A stretch of 64,000 nucleotides of DNA from Bacillus massilinigeriensis (GTDB taxonomy: Bacteria; Bacillota; Bacilli; Bacillales; Cytobacillaceae): positions 1,286,320 to 1,350,319 of the forward strand of contig NZ_LT630004.1 of the NCBI RefSeq assembly GCF_900111815.1. The letters are read 5' to 3'. Under the pieces are notes generated by a model. The model saw only the letters and a list, made by a program, of their open reading frames with translations. It was not told where the DNA came from and ran no database searches. Positions 1 through 7,948 of this stretch are shown here, in pieces. Made by a program: the position numbers and the translations under genes. Position 1 is the first letter of the stretch. The number at the start of each line of letters is the position of its first letter.

Positions 1-178
1 AACAGAGTTTGTTAAAGGTAAGCATTTTGCTAGTTTAGAAGATTTAACAAGAGAATTACAAGATTATGTTCACTGGTTTAATCACATTCGAATCCACGGA
101 ACATTAGGCTACATAAGCCCAATTGAGTACAAGCAAAAACACCTTAAAAAAATTGTCTAGATTAGTGTTGACATACCA
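1..178 (+). mobile_element. Right end of an IS3-family insertion sequence
   Basis: The segment holds the last codons of an IS3-type transposase followed by about 18 noncoding bases ending in TTGACATACCA. The istA reading frame on the other strand loses family similarity at this point (normal to about base 180, then a few foreign residues and a stop), which places the junction near base 178. The inferred terminal repeat reads TGGTATGTCAACACTAAT inward. The left end and the target duplication lie outside the window, so the exact boundary is an inference. Confidence 0.7.
2..160 (+). CDS. IS3-family transposase OrfB, C-terminal fragment (cut by window edge)
   Basis: An open frame enters the window at base 2 and stops with TAG at 158-160, giving 52 residues. 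It contains the stretch WFNHIRIHGTLGYISPIEYK, typical of the C-terminal end of the DDE integrase domain of IS3-family OrfB proteins, after the catalytic Glu region. This enzyme catalyses cut-and-copy transposition through a circular intermediate. The start, the catalytic Asp residues and OrfA are outside the window, so it cannot be judged whether the whole element is intact. No stop or frameshift is seen in the visible part. Confidence 0.8.
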   Translation, partial: TEFVKGKHFASLEDLTRELQDYVHWFNHIRIHGTLGYISPIEYKQKHLKKIV

Positions 179-857
179 GTTCTGTTCTTGCTTCATCCAT
201 CACTGTTCTCATATTATCCGTAAGGAGTTCCGCAGGTACACCACCAAATGCTTCAAAAGCTTCCGTTAAAAAGGAAAATAGAGTGCTTTGAGATTTAGAT
301 ATACTCATATGAAAGGTGCGTATTCTTGAGGTAGAAAGAATGAGTGCAGCTACATTTATCTCGACCTGCTCACCATCTTTTGTCTCATAAAGAATGTTTT
401 CTTTCCAATCCAATTGCGCTTGTTTTCCTGGTGGAGTTTCAAAACGAACCGTCCCCTTTGGGGAAGCTATGCGCTTGTCCTCCGTAAAGTAGGCATTAAA
501 TTCTGGTGTACGTGCAATATAGGCACGAAAGGTGGAAGCTCCACACTCCAACCCATGATTATCCTTCAAGTATTGCCATAGTACTCGTCGATAATAAAAC
601 ACCTGCTTAGAATCCTCTGATAGTAAGGCAGCGATTACTTCATAATACTCATCTATTTTCGAAGACTTTTTTCTTGTCCTCTTAGGAATAAAACCGTTTA
701 AATATTTATCAACAGTTCTGCGATCTACACCTAACTCCTCCGCTATTTTGCTCTTATTAATTTTCATCTTCATATGCTCCATTATTTGTTTGAATTTTGT
801 TAAGTCTGAAAGACTATTAACCTTAAAATCAATATCCACATTTAATGATAGATACAT
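162..857 (-). pseudogene. istA: IS21-family transposase IstA, 3' truncated by the IS3 insertion
   Basis: The N-terminal 225 or so residues are clear IstA: a helix-turn-helix around residues 34-55 (INKSKIAEELGVDRRTVDKY), a linker, and the first part of the RNase H-like integrase core with QLDWKE near residue 148 and LLTDNMRT near residue 212, which carry the first two acidic catalytic residues. Family members continue for well over 150 further residues to the catalytic Glu. Here the frame runs into IS3 sequence after DEARTE and stops. ATG at 857 fits, with a GAGGTG ribosome site seven bases upstream. The rest of the gene and istB may lie on the other side of the IS3 copy, outside the window. 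It should be inactive as it stands. Confidence 0.85.
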
Positions 858-859
858 AA

Positions 860-878
860 CTAGTCACCTCATGACTAG
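860..878 (-). promoter_or_regulatory. Hairpin around the istA ribosome binding site
   Basis: CTAGTCA and TGACTAG form a perfect 7-bp inverted repeat around CCTCA. On the istA strand the loop is TGAGG, so the Shine-Dalgarno bases lie in the loop and adjoining stem just before the ATG. This could limit translation of the transposase. The repeat is seen directly; the role is inferred. Confidence 0.45.
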
Positions 879-899
879 TATGTAAAATTGAAGCAAGGT

Positions 900-934
900 T
901 GTACATATTAATTCAAGCGTTAGTGTACATATTT
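900..934. repeat. Two direct repeats at the left end of the IS21-type element
   Basis: TGTACATATT occurs at 900 and again at 924, 24 bases apart, just upstream of istA. IS21-family ends usually carry multiple short repeats that bind the transposase. The outer boundary of the element is therefore probably at or just beyond 934, but no matching right end is in the window. Confidence 0.45.
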
Positions 935-1023
935 AAAATAGCATTTCTAGTTCAACAGATAATTGGTGTATTGGTGGCTCTATTGCCCACAACGGTTGGC
1001 TCCTTCCTCATGCCAATACTCAA

Positions 1024-1111
1024 GTGGACATCTCTATTGGCAGAGGTGGACCAATTTGATGGCAGAAATGGACCAGAAACATGTCAAAGGTGGAACAATC
1101 GCATGGCTGTA
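1024..1111. repeat. Four 22-bp tandem units, probable end of a second IS21-like element
   Basis: GTGGACAT, GTGGACCA, ATGGACCA and GTGGAACA begin at 1024, 1046, 1068 and 1090, exactly 22 bases apart. Each is followed at similar spacing by a TGGCAG-like block. Arrays with about one-turn-of-two helix spacing are typical of transposase-binding ends of IS21 and related elements. Open frames across this region show no family similarity and no ribosome sites, so 935-1290 is read as noncoding mobile-element debris. Confidence 0.45.
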
Positions 1112-1290
1112 GTCAGTTGACCACCAATTCCACTCAAACAGTTTTATTTACAGGATCTAAGGCCACCAAAAAAGAGCCACGTACTACTTACTGTTTGTGT
1201 CATCCACATTATGGCCAAGAGAGGTTCGTTTTCATGCCAGGGTTGGGAGTTCAAAAATCATGAGTTTTTTATTTTAACATAAAATATTAT

Positions 1291-1340
1291 TAAGTACCTT
1301 GCTATTTTAAGTAATGTAACTTACAATGACAATGTACTTA
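1291..1340. promoter_or_regulatory. Candidate PadR operator with long dyad
   Basis: TAAGTACCTTG at 1291-1301 and CAATGTACTTA at 1330-1340 are inverted copies differing at one position. An inner GTAA...TTAC dyad lies at about 1311-1324. It ends 35 bases before the padR start. PadR proteins commonly repress their own promoters through such dyads, so autoregulation is likely but not shown. Confidence 0.5.
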
Positions 1341-1374
1341 ATAAAGTTAAGTAGTTGACTGGGAGTGGTTGAGA

Positions 1375-1689
1375 TTGAACAAAGAATTGTTAAAGGGAAA
1401 TATTGATCTGCTGATTCTTTCTGTTGTGAAGGAAAAAGAGAGCTATGGTTATGAGATTTCAAAGACAATAAAGGATAAAACAGAAGGAGAATATGAGATT
1501 CAAGAAGCCACACTCTATTTATCGCTCAAAAGGTTAGAAAAGCAGGGAGCAGTTGTTTCTTCATGGGGAAAGGAAAGTCATGGGGGGCGGCGCAAATACT
1601 ATGCGATTACAGCTGAAGGTGTTCAATTATTAGATCATCTAATAAGTGATTGGAAAAAAGTTACGCATATGGTTAAACAATTTATATAA
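1375..1689 (+). CDS. PadR-family transcriptional regulator
   Basis: A 104-residue protein that is one PadR winged helix: N-terminal LLKGNIDLLILSVV, then ESYGYEI, the recognition region EATLYLSLKRLEKQG and the wing GGRRKYYAIT. Length fits the short PadR subfamily, a dimeric DNA-binding repressor. TTG at 1375 is preferred because GGGAGTGG lies seven bases upstream; a TTG two codons earlier is too close to that site. The next gene follows after 13 bases, and PadR genes are typically paired with a membrane protein they control, often in response to envelope stress or small ligands. The inducer cannot be told. A dyad upstream suggests self-regulation. Confidence 0.9.
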   Translation: MNKELLKGNIDLLILSVVKEKESYGYEISKTIKDKTEGEYEIQEATLYLSLKRLEKQGAVVSSWGKESHGGRRKYYAITAEGVQLLDHLISDWKKVTHMVKQFI

Positions 1690-1702
1690 GGGAGGACAAA
1701 TG

Positions 1703-2341
1703 ATGAGTCAACATATAAGAAAAATATTTAGTCTCAAAGATATTAAACATAGTTGGATATTGTTACTTTCAGTTACTCTTTTTGGAATATCGTTTTATAT
1801 TGATCGCCTTTATTCGAATGATCCAATTTGGATACAAGGAAGTTTTTGGATCTCATTTACTCTTGCGGTACTATGGGGCGCACTAAATTATATCAGCCAG
1901 ATTCGTATGAATAACATGTATAAAAAACAAGATGACATTCAAGAATATGTAAATCAATTAGCTATGAGTGAAGAGGATAGACTCGAATTACAAACTTATT
2001 TAGAAGATTATGTCCAAGATTTAACCGAACAAGGCACAACAAAAGAAGATGCTACGAGGGAAGCGATTAATCAATTCAAGGTTAAAGAATTTTTATCCTT
2101 ATCAAAAAATACAATGTTCTTCAATTTGCATGCTCATTATTATTTAATTGGTTGGACAATCGTAATAATTTTTTCTTTTAGTTTGGTTTGGCTCATAGGA
2201 ATTATTACTTTCCCTAAGCTATTGATAATCTTAACTATTGAAGTTACTTTGTTTGCATATGGTTTAGGATTTTTTGGAATGTTTTTCATGTATAAGTTAA
2301 TCGATGCGATTATTTATCGAAAGTTCAAAGAGTTATTTTAA
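1703..2341 (+). CDS. Membrane protein of the PadR operon (HAAS/permease-prefix-like)
   Basis: A protein of 212 residues with four predicted membrane segments, two near the N-terminus (SWILLLSVTLFGISFYI and a second after WIQGSFWISF) and two near the C-terminus. Between them lies a soluble helical part with EEDRLELQTYLEDYVQDL and KEDATREAINQF, the pattern of the domain that often precedes permeases or accompanies PadR regulators. GGAGG at 1691 favours ATG at 1703, or the ATG directly before it. It is co-transcribed with padR and probably with the DedA gene 32 bases downstream. The function is unknown; a role in sensing or tuning membrane state together with PadR is inference. Confidence 0.7.
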   Translation: MSQHIRKIFSLKDIKHSWILLLSVTLFGISFYIDRLYSNDPIWIQGSFWISFTLAVLWGALNYISQIRMNNMYKKQDDIQEYVNQLAMSEEDRLELQTYLEDYVQDLTEQGTTKEDATREAINQFKVKEFLSLSKNTMFFNLHAHYYLIGWTIVIIFSFSLVWLIGIITFPKLLIILTIEVTLFAYGLGFFGMFFMYKLIDAIIYRKFKELF

Positions 2342-2373
2342 TAAAAACTATCCTGAATGGAGGAGAATTTGAA

Positions 2374-2988
2374 ATGGAAAATTGGATTATAAGTATAATG
2401 GAGCAATTTGGATATATAGGTATTATCTTATTAATAACCCTAGAGAATCTATTTCCTCCGATTCCATCAGAGGTTATCTTAACATTTGGAGGATTTATGA
2501 CCACTCATACAAACTTAAATGTATTCGGGGTGGTTATGGCTTCCACAATTGGATCAGTGGCAGGGGCAATTGTTTTATATGGTATCGGGTTACTTATTGA
2601 TATAAACAGAATAGAAAAAATTGTTGAGAAGTGGGGGAATATCCTTAGACTGTCAAAAGGTGATATTCATAAAGCAAATAGTTGGTTTGCTAAGTTTGGG
2701 GTATGGGCTGTTTTTTTGTGTCGTTTTATCCCTTTAATTAGAAGCTTAATCTCCTTGCCAGCTGGAATGGCACATATGAATTTTGGGATTTTTCTGGTAT
2801 TAACAACTTTAGGAACGCTAATATGGAATGTTGTTCTCGTTAATATAGGTGCTGCGGTTGGGGGATCATGGGAAACTATTGTAGGTTATATGGACGTATA
2901 CTCAAATGTAGCATATACAGTGTTGGCGTTACTATTGATGATATTTGTTGTTTTATTTATCAAAAAAAGAATAATATTAAATAAATGA
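2374..2988 (+). CDS. DedA-family membrane protein
   Basis: The 204-residue protein has the DedA (SNARE-associated/VTT) signature: an early FPPIPSEVIL reentrant loop, a central AKFGVWAVFLCRFIPLIRSLISLPAGMA block with the conserved Arg and Gly-Met, and four to five hydrophobic segments. DedA proteins are proton-dependent lipid carriers; characterised members flip undecaprenyl phosphate or phosphatidylethanolamine across the cytoplasmic membrane. Length matches the family. GGAGGAG lies 8-9 bases before ATG at 2374. It is the last gene of the padR group, so its expression may follow the PadR signal. The lipid substrate cannot be read from the sequence. Confidence 0.9.
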   Translation: MENWIISIMEQFGYIGIILLITLENLFPPIPSEVILTFGGFMTTHTNLNVFGVVMASTIGSVAGAIVLYGIGLLIDINRIEKIVEKWGNILRLSKGDIHKANSWFAKFGVWAVFLCRFIPLIRSLISLPAGMAHMNFGIFLVLTTLGTLIWNVVLVNIGAAVGGSWETIVGYMDVYSNVAYTVLALLLMIFVVLFIKKRIILNK

Positions 2989-3146
2989 GTATTTTTTAAT
3001 AATGGAATACATTTTCAGAGTCAAATTTTTAATTGTCCTGTAAGGATTAAAATACTTCTTATTTTTTAGTGAATGAATACGCTAATATAGCCTCCGTGTT
3101 TAAATCAATACTTTGAAGTGATGAGAATTTTCTTTGTAATACTACA

Positions 3147-3191
3147 CTAAGTGATCTTAAAGAGTCGGGTGCTTTAACAGAGCAAGATTAA
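3147..3191 (+). pseudogene. Possible remnant of a SHOCT-domain C-terminus
   Basis: One frame reads LSDLKESGALTEQD and a stop, which resembles the end of SHOCT oligomerisation domains (LKELKDKGALTEEEF). No start or upstream coding sequence remains, so it would be a decayed fragment. The rest of 2989-3238 shows no gene. Confidence 0.25.
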
Positions 3192-3238
3192 AAAAGTTTT
3201 CAAGCTTTTTTTCAGTCGAATCAATGGCTTAAAACAAG

Positions 3239-3261
3239 CTGCCTGACGGGGGGTCAGGCAG
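3239..3261 (-). terminator. Terminator after the Mn catalase gene
   Basis: A 9-bp stem (CTGCCTGAC with GTCAGGCAG) encloses a five-base loop. On the minus strand it is followed by a T-rich stretch. It lies 16 bases beyond the catalase stop codon. Confidence 0.7.
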
Positions 3262-3276
3262 GAGGTCTATCAGTCT

Positions 3277-4113
3277 TTAGCGGAAGAGCTTGTCGTCCAT
3301 CGGCGGCGTATTATGAAGGCCAGAAGGAGCCGGCTTTAGGTTAGGCCGGTCACCTTCTGGTACAGGGGAGCTGATATATTCGTACTCACCCTGACCATCA
3401 AAAGCCTGCCCCTGTGCCCAGCGGCCAGTGCTGCTTTCCTCTCCTTCTGAAAAGTTATACAGCTTGTAGGATACATCTAGTCGTTCTTTTTCCCGTGGAA
3501 AAGTGCTTGGTACAAGAAGGCCTTCCTGCTCCTCAAGCTCGGCGATTGCTGCTGCCCATTGGTTCTGGTGGTAAGAATCCCTGGCGATCAAAACGGATAG
3601 AAGGTCTTTCACACCACGGTCATCGGACATTTCATAAAGGCGGACAGCCTGGAGCCGACCTTGAGATTCCGCATTTAAATTTGCCCTGAAATCCGCCAGC
3701 AAATTTCCGCTGGAGATAATATAGCTGCCCATCCATGGGTTGCCAACACTGTCACTTGGACGGGCGCCGAGTCCTGCAACGATGACATGCTGTGGATTCA
3801 TACCGCCCATTACTGCACCAATAACAGGGTCCTTTGCTGCTTCTTCCTGGAGCTGGACAGGAGCATCATCAAGTAGACGGGAAACCATTGTAGCCAGCAT
3901 TTCAATATGGCCAATTTCCTCTGTGCCGATATCTAGAAGCAAGTCTTTATATTTATCATTTCCTCTGACAGACCATCCCTGGAATAAATATTGCATTGCT
4001 ACACTCATCTCACCGAATTGACCGCCAATCAGCTCCTGAAGTTTCTTTGCATAATTAGGATCAGGTCGCTCTGGTTTTGCTTCAAATTGTAGTTGTTTAA
4101 TATGGCTAAACAT
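3277..4113 (-). CDS. Manganese catalase
   Basis: A 278-residue di-manganese catalase that converts hydrogen peroxide to water and oxygen in the cytoplasm, or in spores in some species. Metal-ligand regions are visible: Glu in GGQFGEMSVAMQYLFQ near residue 34, EEIGHIEM near residue 66, and the downstream pair NLNAESQGR and ARDSYHQNQW near residue 180. The C-terminal tail is rich in Gly and Pro, as in this family. The ORF could begin two codons earlier, but AGGAGG then lies only one base from the ATG, whereas ATG at 4113 has seven-base spacing and matches family N-termini (MFxHxKxLQ). It is a single-gene unit. A second, shorter relative, cotJC, lies at 35249. Confidence 0.93.
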   Translation of the reverse strand: MFSHIKQLQFEAKPERPDPNYAKKLQELIGGQFGEMSVAMQYLFQGWSVRGNDKYKDLLLDIGTEEIGHIEMLATMVSRLLDDAPVQLQEEAAKDPVIGAVMGGMNPQHVIVAGLGARPSDSVGNPWMGSYIISSGNLLADFRANLNAESQGRLQAVRLYEMSDDRGVKDLLSVLIARDSYHQNQWAAAIAELEEQEGLLVPSTFPREKERLDVSYKLYNFSEGEESSTGRWAQGQAFDGQGEYEYISSPVPEGDRPNLKPAPSGLHNTPPMDDKLFR

Positions 4114-4398
4114 ATTCATTCCTCCTATTCATTTTTTGCCCAAGCTTTAAAAGCTTGTTCCAATCGGTCTATTCCCTTCTTATAGAGGAAATTAACGGCA
4201 GGAAAATATTGCCGTTTATAAAGGATATAGGATACCGTTCAATATTGAAATGGGAAGGAATAAATTGTAATAGTCATATTTATAAATAAAGGCAGTGGCG
4301 TCTTCAACAATGAACTCATAGACGGTAGTAGCCAATGGGGAAATGATGTTATCTTTAATAATGTATTAGATTTATTATTCTCAAGGGGTGATTAATTT

Positions 4399-4506
4399 AT
4401 GGTTTTTAATAGAAGTGAAAAAGAGAGTTTAATGGAGACTAATCTATTCATTGTAAAGGTTGAAATTCCTGATTTCATTTGTCTAGCAACTGAGATGATC
4501 AAATGA
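4399..4506 (+). CDS. 35-residue ORF translationally coupled to the next gene
   Basis: ATG at 4399 follows AAGGGGTG with eight-base spacing, a better ribosome site than any before the next gene. The product is 35 residues (MVFNRSEKESLMETNLFIVK...) and ends in TGA at 4504-4506, overlapping the downstream ATG at 4503 as ATGA. I recognise no family. It may be a leader whose translation feeds the next gene, or the remaining end of a longer regulatory gene. The overlap and ribosome site are seen; the role is inferred. Confidence 0.4.
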   Translation: MVFNRSEKESLMETNLFIVKVEIPDFICLATEMIK

Positions 4507-5456
4507 CAGTTATGAACAAGGAAACGAACTCACAGTGGACGAAGAAACGTAAAATGTGGGGTTATGGTGCCGCCATAGCAATAACTCCTTATCTGTTAAT
4601 CAAAATCGTTTGGACTTTGGGTCTCTTCATGCCGACCGAGCAAATGGGAAATGCAAGTTGGCGGACCGCAAACGCGATAACCATGGTTCTCGCTGCGGTA
4701 GGCATCCTGCTAGCACTAGCGTTCAGCAGGCCGTGGGGTGAGCGGCTGCACGCTTGGCTGGTTGTCTTGCCCGTCTGGATGGGTACGGGCTTACTTATTC
4801 CCATGCTGCTGTTGGCACCGGTACTTGGCCCTGCTGCAATGATGCGTGACCAGGAGGCAGGATCCGCAGATATTTGGGTGTACGAGCAGATTTTAGTAAT
4901 AGTTTCCCTGGTTGGAGTTGGTATTTGCCTTCCGATCGCCTTCGCAGGGTACGTTAAAGCACGTTGGCCAGAAGCGATAGGAGGTCCAATCGCCCTTGAA
5001 GCCCGTCCAGACAACAGTCAGCAACTGCAGATTACCCTAGGCAGGCTCGTAGCGGCCGGCTGCATCCTGCTTGGTGTTATTAAGGTGTATTGGTCAGCAG
5101 GCGGGACTGCCGGCATCAACCCTGGCTTATTAGAAAATCGCGATGTATGGTGGTACCTACTGTCGCTGAGTACCGGCGTGTGGGCATTTGCAGGTGCGTG
5201 GGGCCTGCTAGTTTTAACTACACGTCGCGGTTCCCGCAGGTTCCTGCCTCCCATGGTGGCATCATGGGTCTCGTCAGGAATGTTGTTCTCGTACAATCTA
5301 TTTAACCTGCTTTCTGCCACTCGCCCAGATGCACAGCCTGCCCCAGAGTACCCGCTTGCAAGGGTTATGACTACAGAGGCCGGCAGCATCCTGGGTGTAA
5401 TGATGGTAATGATCATTCTGATGGTGCTGCATGACCGTAGGCAAGGCCTGCGTTGA
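4503..5456 (+). CDS. Multi-pass membrane protein of unknown function, G+C-rich
   Basis: A 317-residue protein with about eight hydrophobic segments, including YGAAIAITPYLLIKIVWTLGL near the start, paired segments around residues 60 and 90, and a final one ending in a basic tail (HDRRQGLR). No soluble domain or catalytic motif is recognised. Codon use differs sharply from its neighbours, with many GGC, GCG, CTG and CTGC runs in a low-G+C window, which points to acquisition from a G+C-richer donor such as a paenibacterium or actinomycete. Start at 4503 has no good ribosome site of its own and overlaps the stop of a small upstream ORF, so translation is probably coupled. Homologues of this type sometimes accompany ECF sigma factors; none is seen here. 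Confidence 0.7.
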   Translation: MTVMNKETNSQWTKKRKMWGYGAAIAITPYLLIKIVWTLGLFMPTEQMGNASWRTANAITMVLAAVGILLALAFSRPWGERLHAWLVVLPVWMGTGLLIPMLLLAPVLGPAAMMRDQEAGSADIWVYEQILVIVSLVGVGICLPIAFAGYVKARWPEAIGGPIALEARPDNSQQLQITLGRLVAAGCILLGVIKVYWSAGGTAGINPGLLENRDVWWYLLSLSTGVWAFAGAWGLLVLTTRRGSRRFLPPMVASWVSSGMLFSYNLFNLLSATRPDAQPAPEYPLARVMTTEAGSILGVMMVMIILMVLHDRRQGLR

Positions 5457-5603
5457 GCGGAATGTTAAACTTTGTGTACAAATAGATACCGGTGCAGATG
5501 ACGAATATCTTATGTTTTTTGCACCAGGCAAGGACTGACAAGATTGCACTTTTAAAGTCAGTGATAATGTTAAAATACCATTAACTAAATAATCTAAAAA
5601 CAA

Positions 5604-5640
5604 AGATCCGAGCTTTCGTATCGTATGAAAGCTCGGGTCT
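5604..5640. terminator. Long hairpin, probable terminator
   Basis: A stem of about 17 bp with two wobble pairs (AGATCCGAGCTTTCGTA with TATGAAAGCTCGGGTCT) has a three-base loop. It lies about 150 bases after the G+C-rich membrane gene. The following T-tract is weak on the plus strand. Confidence 0.5.
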
Positions 5641-5693
5641 CTTCATGTCGTTCTCTACGTTTTGTTGAAATAGCTCCATGTAGTGGTTAAAAA

Positions 5694-5723
5694 ATGGCTG
5701 TTGAGGAATCCCTCAACAGCCAT
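5694..5723 (-). terminator. Terminator of the sulP-arsR operon
   Basis: A perfect 13-bp stem (ATGGCTGTTGAGG with CCTCAACAGCCAT) has a four-base loop and is followed on the minus strand by TTTTTT. It lies 50 bases after the arsR stop. Confidence 0.85.
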
Positions 5724-5772
5724 ATGGCGTCTTATTCACTTTGAATTTGTCGGATTCAAATTTGGTTCCAAT

Positions 5773-6150
5773 TCAATTAACTTTCTCGTTATCCACTTCG
5801 CTTTTTTTCTCTTCCGTTCCTTCCCTTACGTTCAATTTATCAAGCATGGATATCGTGCTTACAAGATGATTATTGAAGATTTGCCTGGCAACCTGGAGCA
5901 GCTCAACAATCATTGGATCTTTTAATGAATAAATGACGCGGTTTCCTTCCTTGATTCCCGCAACAATATTCTTATTTCTTAAGATCATGAGCTGTTGAGA
6001 AACAGCTGAACCTTCACTTCCAGCTAGGCTTTGAATTTCATTCACACTTTTCTGTCCTTCTGCTAATATTTCAAGGATTTTTATCCTAAGTGGGTGGGCC
6101 AATGCTTTAAAAAATTCAGCTTTAAATTGCTGCATATCAAAATCCATCAT
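5773..6150 (-). CDS. ArsR-family regulator linked to SulP
   Basis: A 125-residue winged-helix regulator. FFKALAHPLRIKILEIL opens the ArsR fold, the recognition helix is in GSEGSAVSQQLMILRNKNIV, and the wing is KEGNRVIYSLKDP. The typical metal Cys pair (ELCVC) is absent; the corresponding segment is QKSVNEIQSLAG, so it probably senses something other than thiophilic metals. The tail is charged and unstructured. AAAGGAG about eight bases before ATG at 6150 decides the start; the longer ORF would overlap sulP. It lies 17 bases after sulP on the same strand, and such arsR-sulP pairs are common in Bacillus relatives, so it likely controls this operon. The signal is unknown. Confidence 0.85.
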   Translation of the reverse strand: MMDFDMQQFKAEFFKALAHPLRIKILEILAEGQKSVNEIQSLAGSEGSAVSQQLMILRNKNIVAGIKEGNRVIYSLKDPMIVELLQVARQIFNNHLVSTISMLDKLNVREGTEEKKSEVDNEKVN

Positions 6151-6167
6151 TGGTATAGCTCCTTTAA

Positions 6168-7925
6168 TCAAGTAGTAGAAAGAAACGTTCGGCTGTCAGC
6201 TTCTATTTTGGACTCTCCGCATAATTGTGCACATTCTCTAAAGGCAAAATGCTTGCAGCCCAAACACTTTTGTTTGTCTAGTTGCTTCAATGCGTAAGTA
6301 ATAGCATCACCCGTATGTTCAAAAAGGTGATTCTCGCCAATCGTCCGGTATAAGCCAGTTTTTTTCATAACTTCTTTTGGCTGGCTGTTTAATCCTGTTA
6401 TCAATACAATACCATGTTTGCTGAAATCAGCAATAATTCCAGCTAATCTTGCCTCGCCAGTTGTATCCATAAAAGGAACCTTGCCCATTCTTAATAGAAG
6501 TACTTTTGGTTTGTAGTTGATTGTACTCAAAATTGACTGTTCGAAGGTCATCGCAGCCCCGAAAAACAGTGGCCCTTCAATGTTATATATAGATATTTGC
6601 GGACAGTCATGGCCGGCGGTTACCATACCGATTTCAACTTTTTGATTTTTTTTCAAATTGGGAAGAGCTTTAGCTGTCACCATAATTTCACTCATTCTCT
6701 TTGTAAATAAAATAATAGCTAAAACAAGCCCAAATTCAACAGCTGTTGTTAAATTAACAAATACAGTCAGGAAGAAGGTAAGCAATAAAACGAGCGAATC
6801 GCCTGTTTTTGTTTTTAACACGTGCATGAAAACATGCCTTTCACTCATATTCCAGGCGACTACCATCAAGATTGGTGCCATACTGGCCAATGGGATGCTC
6901 GATGCATAAGGAGCAAATAGCAGAAGGACCAATAAAACGACAATCCCATGAATGACTCCCGATATTGGCGAGACTGCCCCATTCTTAATATTGGTTGCTG
7001 TCCTTGCGATCGCACCGGTAGCCGGAATACCACCAAACATCGGTGTAATTATATTAGCAAGACCTTGGCCAATCAGCTCTTTATTGCTATCGTGTTTACT
7101 GTTTGTCATGCCATCAGCTACAACAGCAGACAACAAGGATTCAATTGCACCAAGAAAGGCAATCACCATTGCTGGCTTGATCATATGTACAATGTTTTCA
7201 GCAGTTAAATTAGGAAGTGAAAACTGCGGCAATGTATTAGGAATTGATCCATATGCTGTCCCAATTGTGGCAATATGATCTGAATAAAATATGGAAGCAA
7301 CTGCTGTCGAGAGTACTAACCCAATTAACGGCCCAGGTACCTTCGGAAAGAGTTTAGGTGTAAGGATCACAGTGATAAAACAGATCGCAGCAGTTATAAT
7401 GCTGTACATATTCACACTATTCAGGTGATGAGCAATTTCGAGAATATTGTCAGTAAATGCTTCGTTCTTCTCAACGCCCTCCAATCCTAAAAAATTCGCA
7501 ATTTGTCCCGTGAATATGATCACGGCAATACCTGAAGTAAATCCAATCGTTACAGGCTTTGGAATGAACTTAATCAGTGAGCCTAATTTAAATAGTCCCA
7601 TTAAAAAAAGCATAATTCCAGCTAAAAATCCCGCAATCAGCAAATTTTCAAAACCATAGGTGGCAATGATTCCAAACAAAATGGGTATAAAAGCTCCGGT
7701 GGGACCGCCAATTTGGTATTTCGATCCGCCAAAAAGGGAAATGACAATTCCGGCTATGATTGTCGTGTAAATTCCATATTCAGGTTTCACCCCAGAAGCA
7801 ATCGCGAAAGCCATCCCAAGAGGAATGGCTATAACTCCGACAACAATCCCTGCTATTAAATCCTTTTGAAATGCCTGGAGATTGTAACCTTTGAACTTAT
7901 TGAACATAGAAAATCTTTGTTGCAT
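6168..7925 (-). CDS. SulP-family anion transporter with STAS domain and Cys-rich tail
   Basis: A 585-residue SLC26/SulP permease. Residues 20-430 hold the membrane domain, starting with LIAGIVVGVIAIPLGMAFAIASGVKPEYGIYT and containing a conserved GGSKYQIGGPTGAF block; residues 440-550 form a cytoplasmic STAS domain. Family members carry sulfate, bicarbonate or other inorganic anions. The last 40 residues extend past the STAS domain with CLGCKHFAFRECAQLCGES, four Cys in a metal-site-like spacing, not a usual SulP part. AAGGAGG precedes ATG at 7925. It is the first gene of an operon with an ArsR regulator. The substrate cannot be assigned; bicarbonate or sulfate is most likely from the family. 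Confidence 0.88.
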   Translation of the reverse strand: MQQRFSMFNKFKGYNLQAFQKDLIAGIVVGVIAIPLGMAFAIASGVKPEYGIYTTIIAGIVISLFGGSKYQIGGPTGAFIPILFGIIATYGFENLLIAGFLAGIMLFLMGLFKLGSLIKFIPKPVTIGFTSGIAVIIFTGQIANFLGLEGVEKNEAFTDNILEIAHHLNSVNMYSIITAAICFITVILTPKLFPKVPGPLIGLVLSTAVASIFYSDHIATIGTAYGSIPNTLPQFSLPNLTAENIVHMIKPAMVIAFLGAIESLLSAVVADGMTNSKHDSNKELIGQGLANIITPMFGGIPATGAIARTATNIKNGAVSPISGVIHGIVVLLVLLLFAPYASSIPLASMAPILMVVAWNMSERHVFMHVLKTKTGDSLVLLLTFFLTVFVNLTTAVEFGLVLAIILFTKRMSEIMVTAKALPNLKKNQKVEIGMVTAGHDCPQISIYNIEGPLFFGAAMTFEQSILSTINYKPKVLLLRMGKVPFMDTTGEARLAGIIADFSKHGIVLITGLNSQPKEVMKKTGLYRTIGENHLFEHTGDAITYALKQLDKQKCLGCKHFAFRECAQLCGESKIEADSRTFLSTT

Positions 7926-7948
7926 GATTAAACCTCCTTTTTTAAATA

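Noticed and set aside
899-1263. Two overlapping plus-strand open frames of 73 and 60 codons
   Set aside because: They run over the IS21-type repeats, have no ribosome site and show no family features.
5298-5603. Minus-strand open frame of 101 codons after the G+C-rich gene
   Set aside because: It overlaps the real gene on the other strand, has no ribosome site and reads as a composition shadow.
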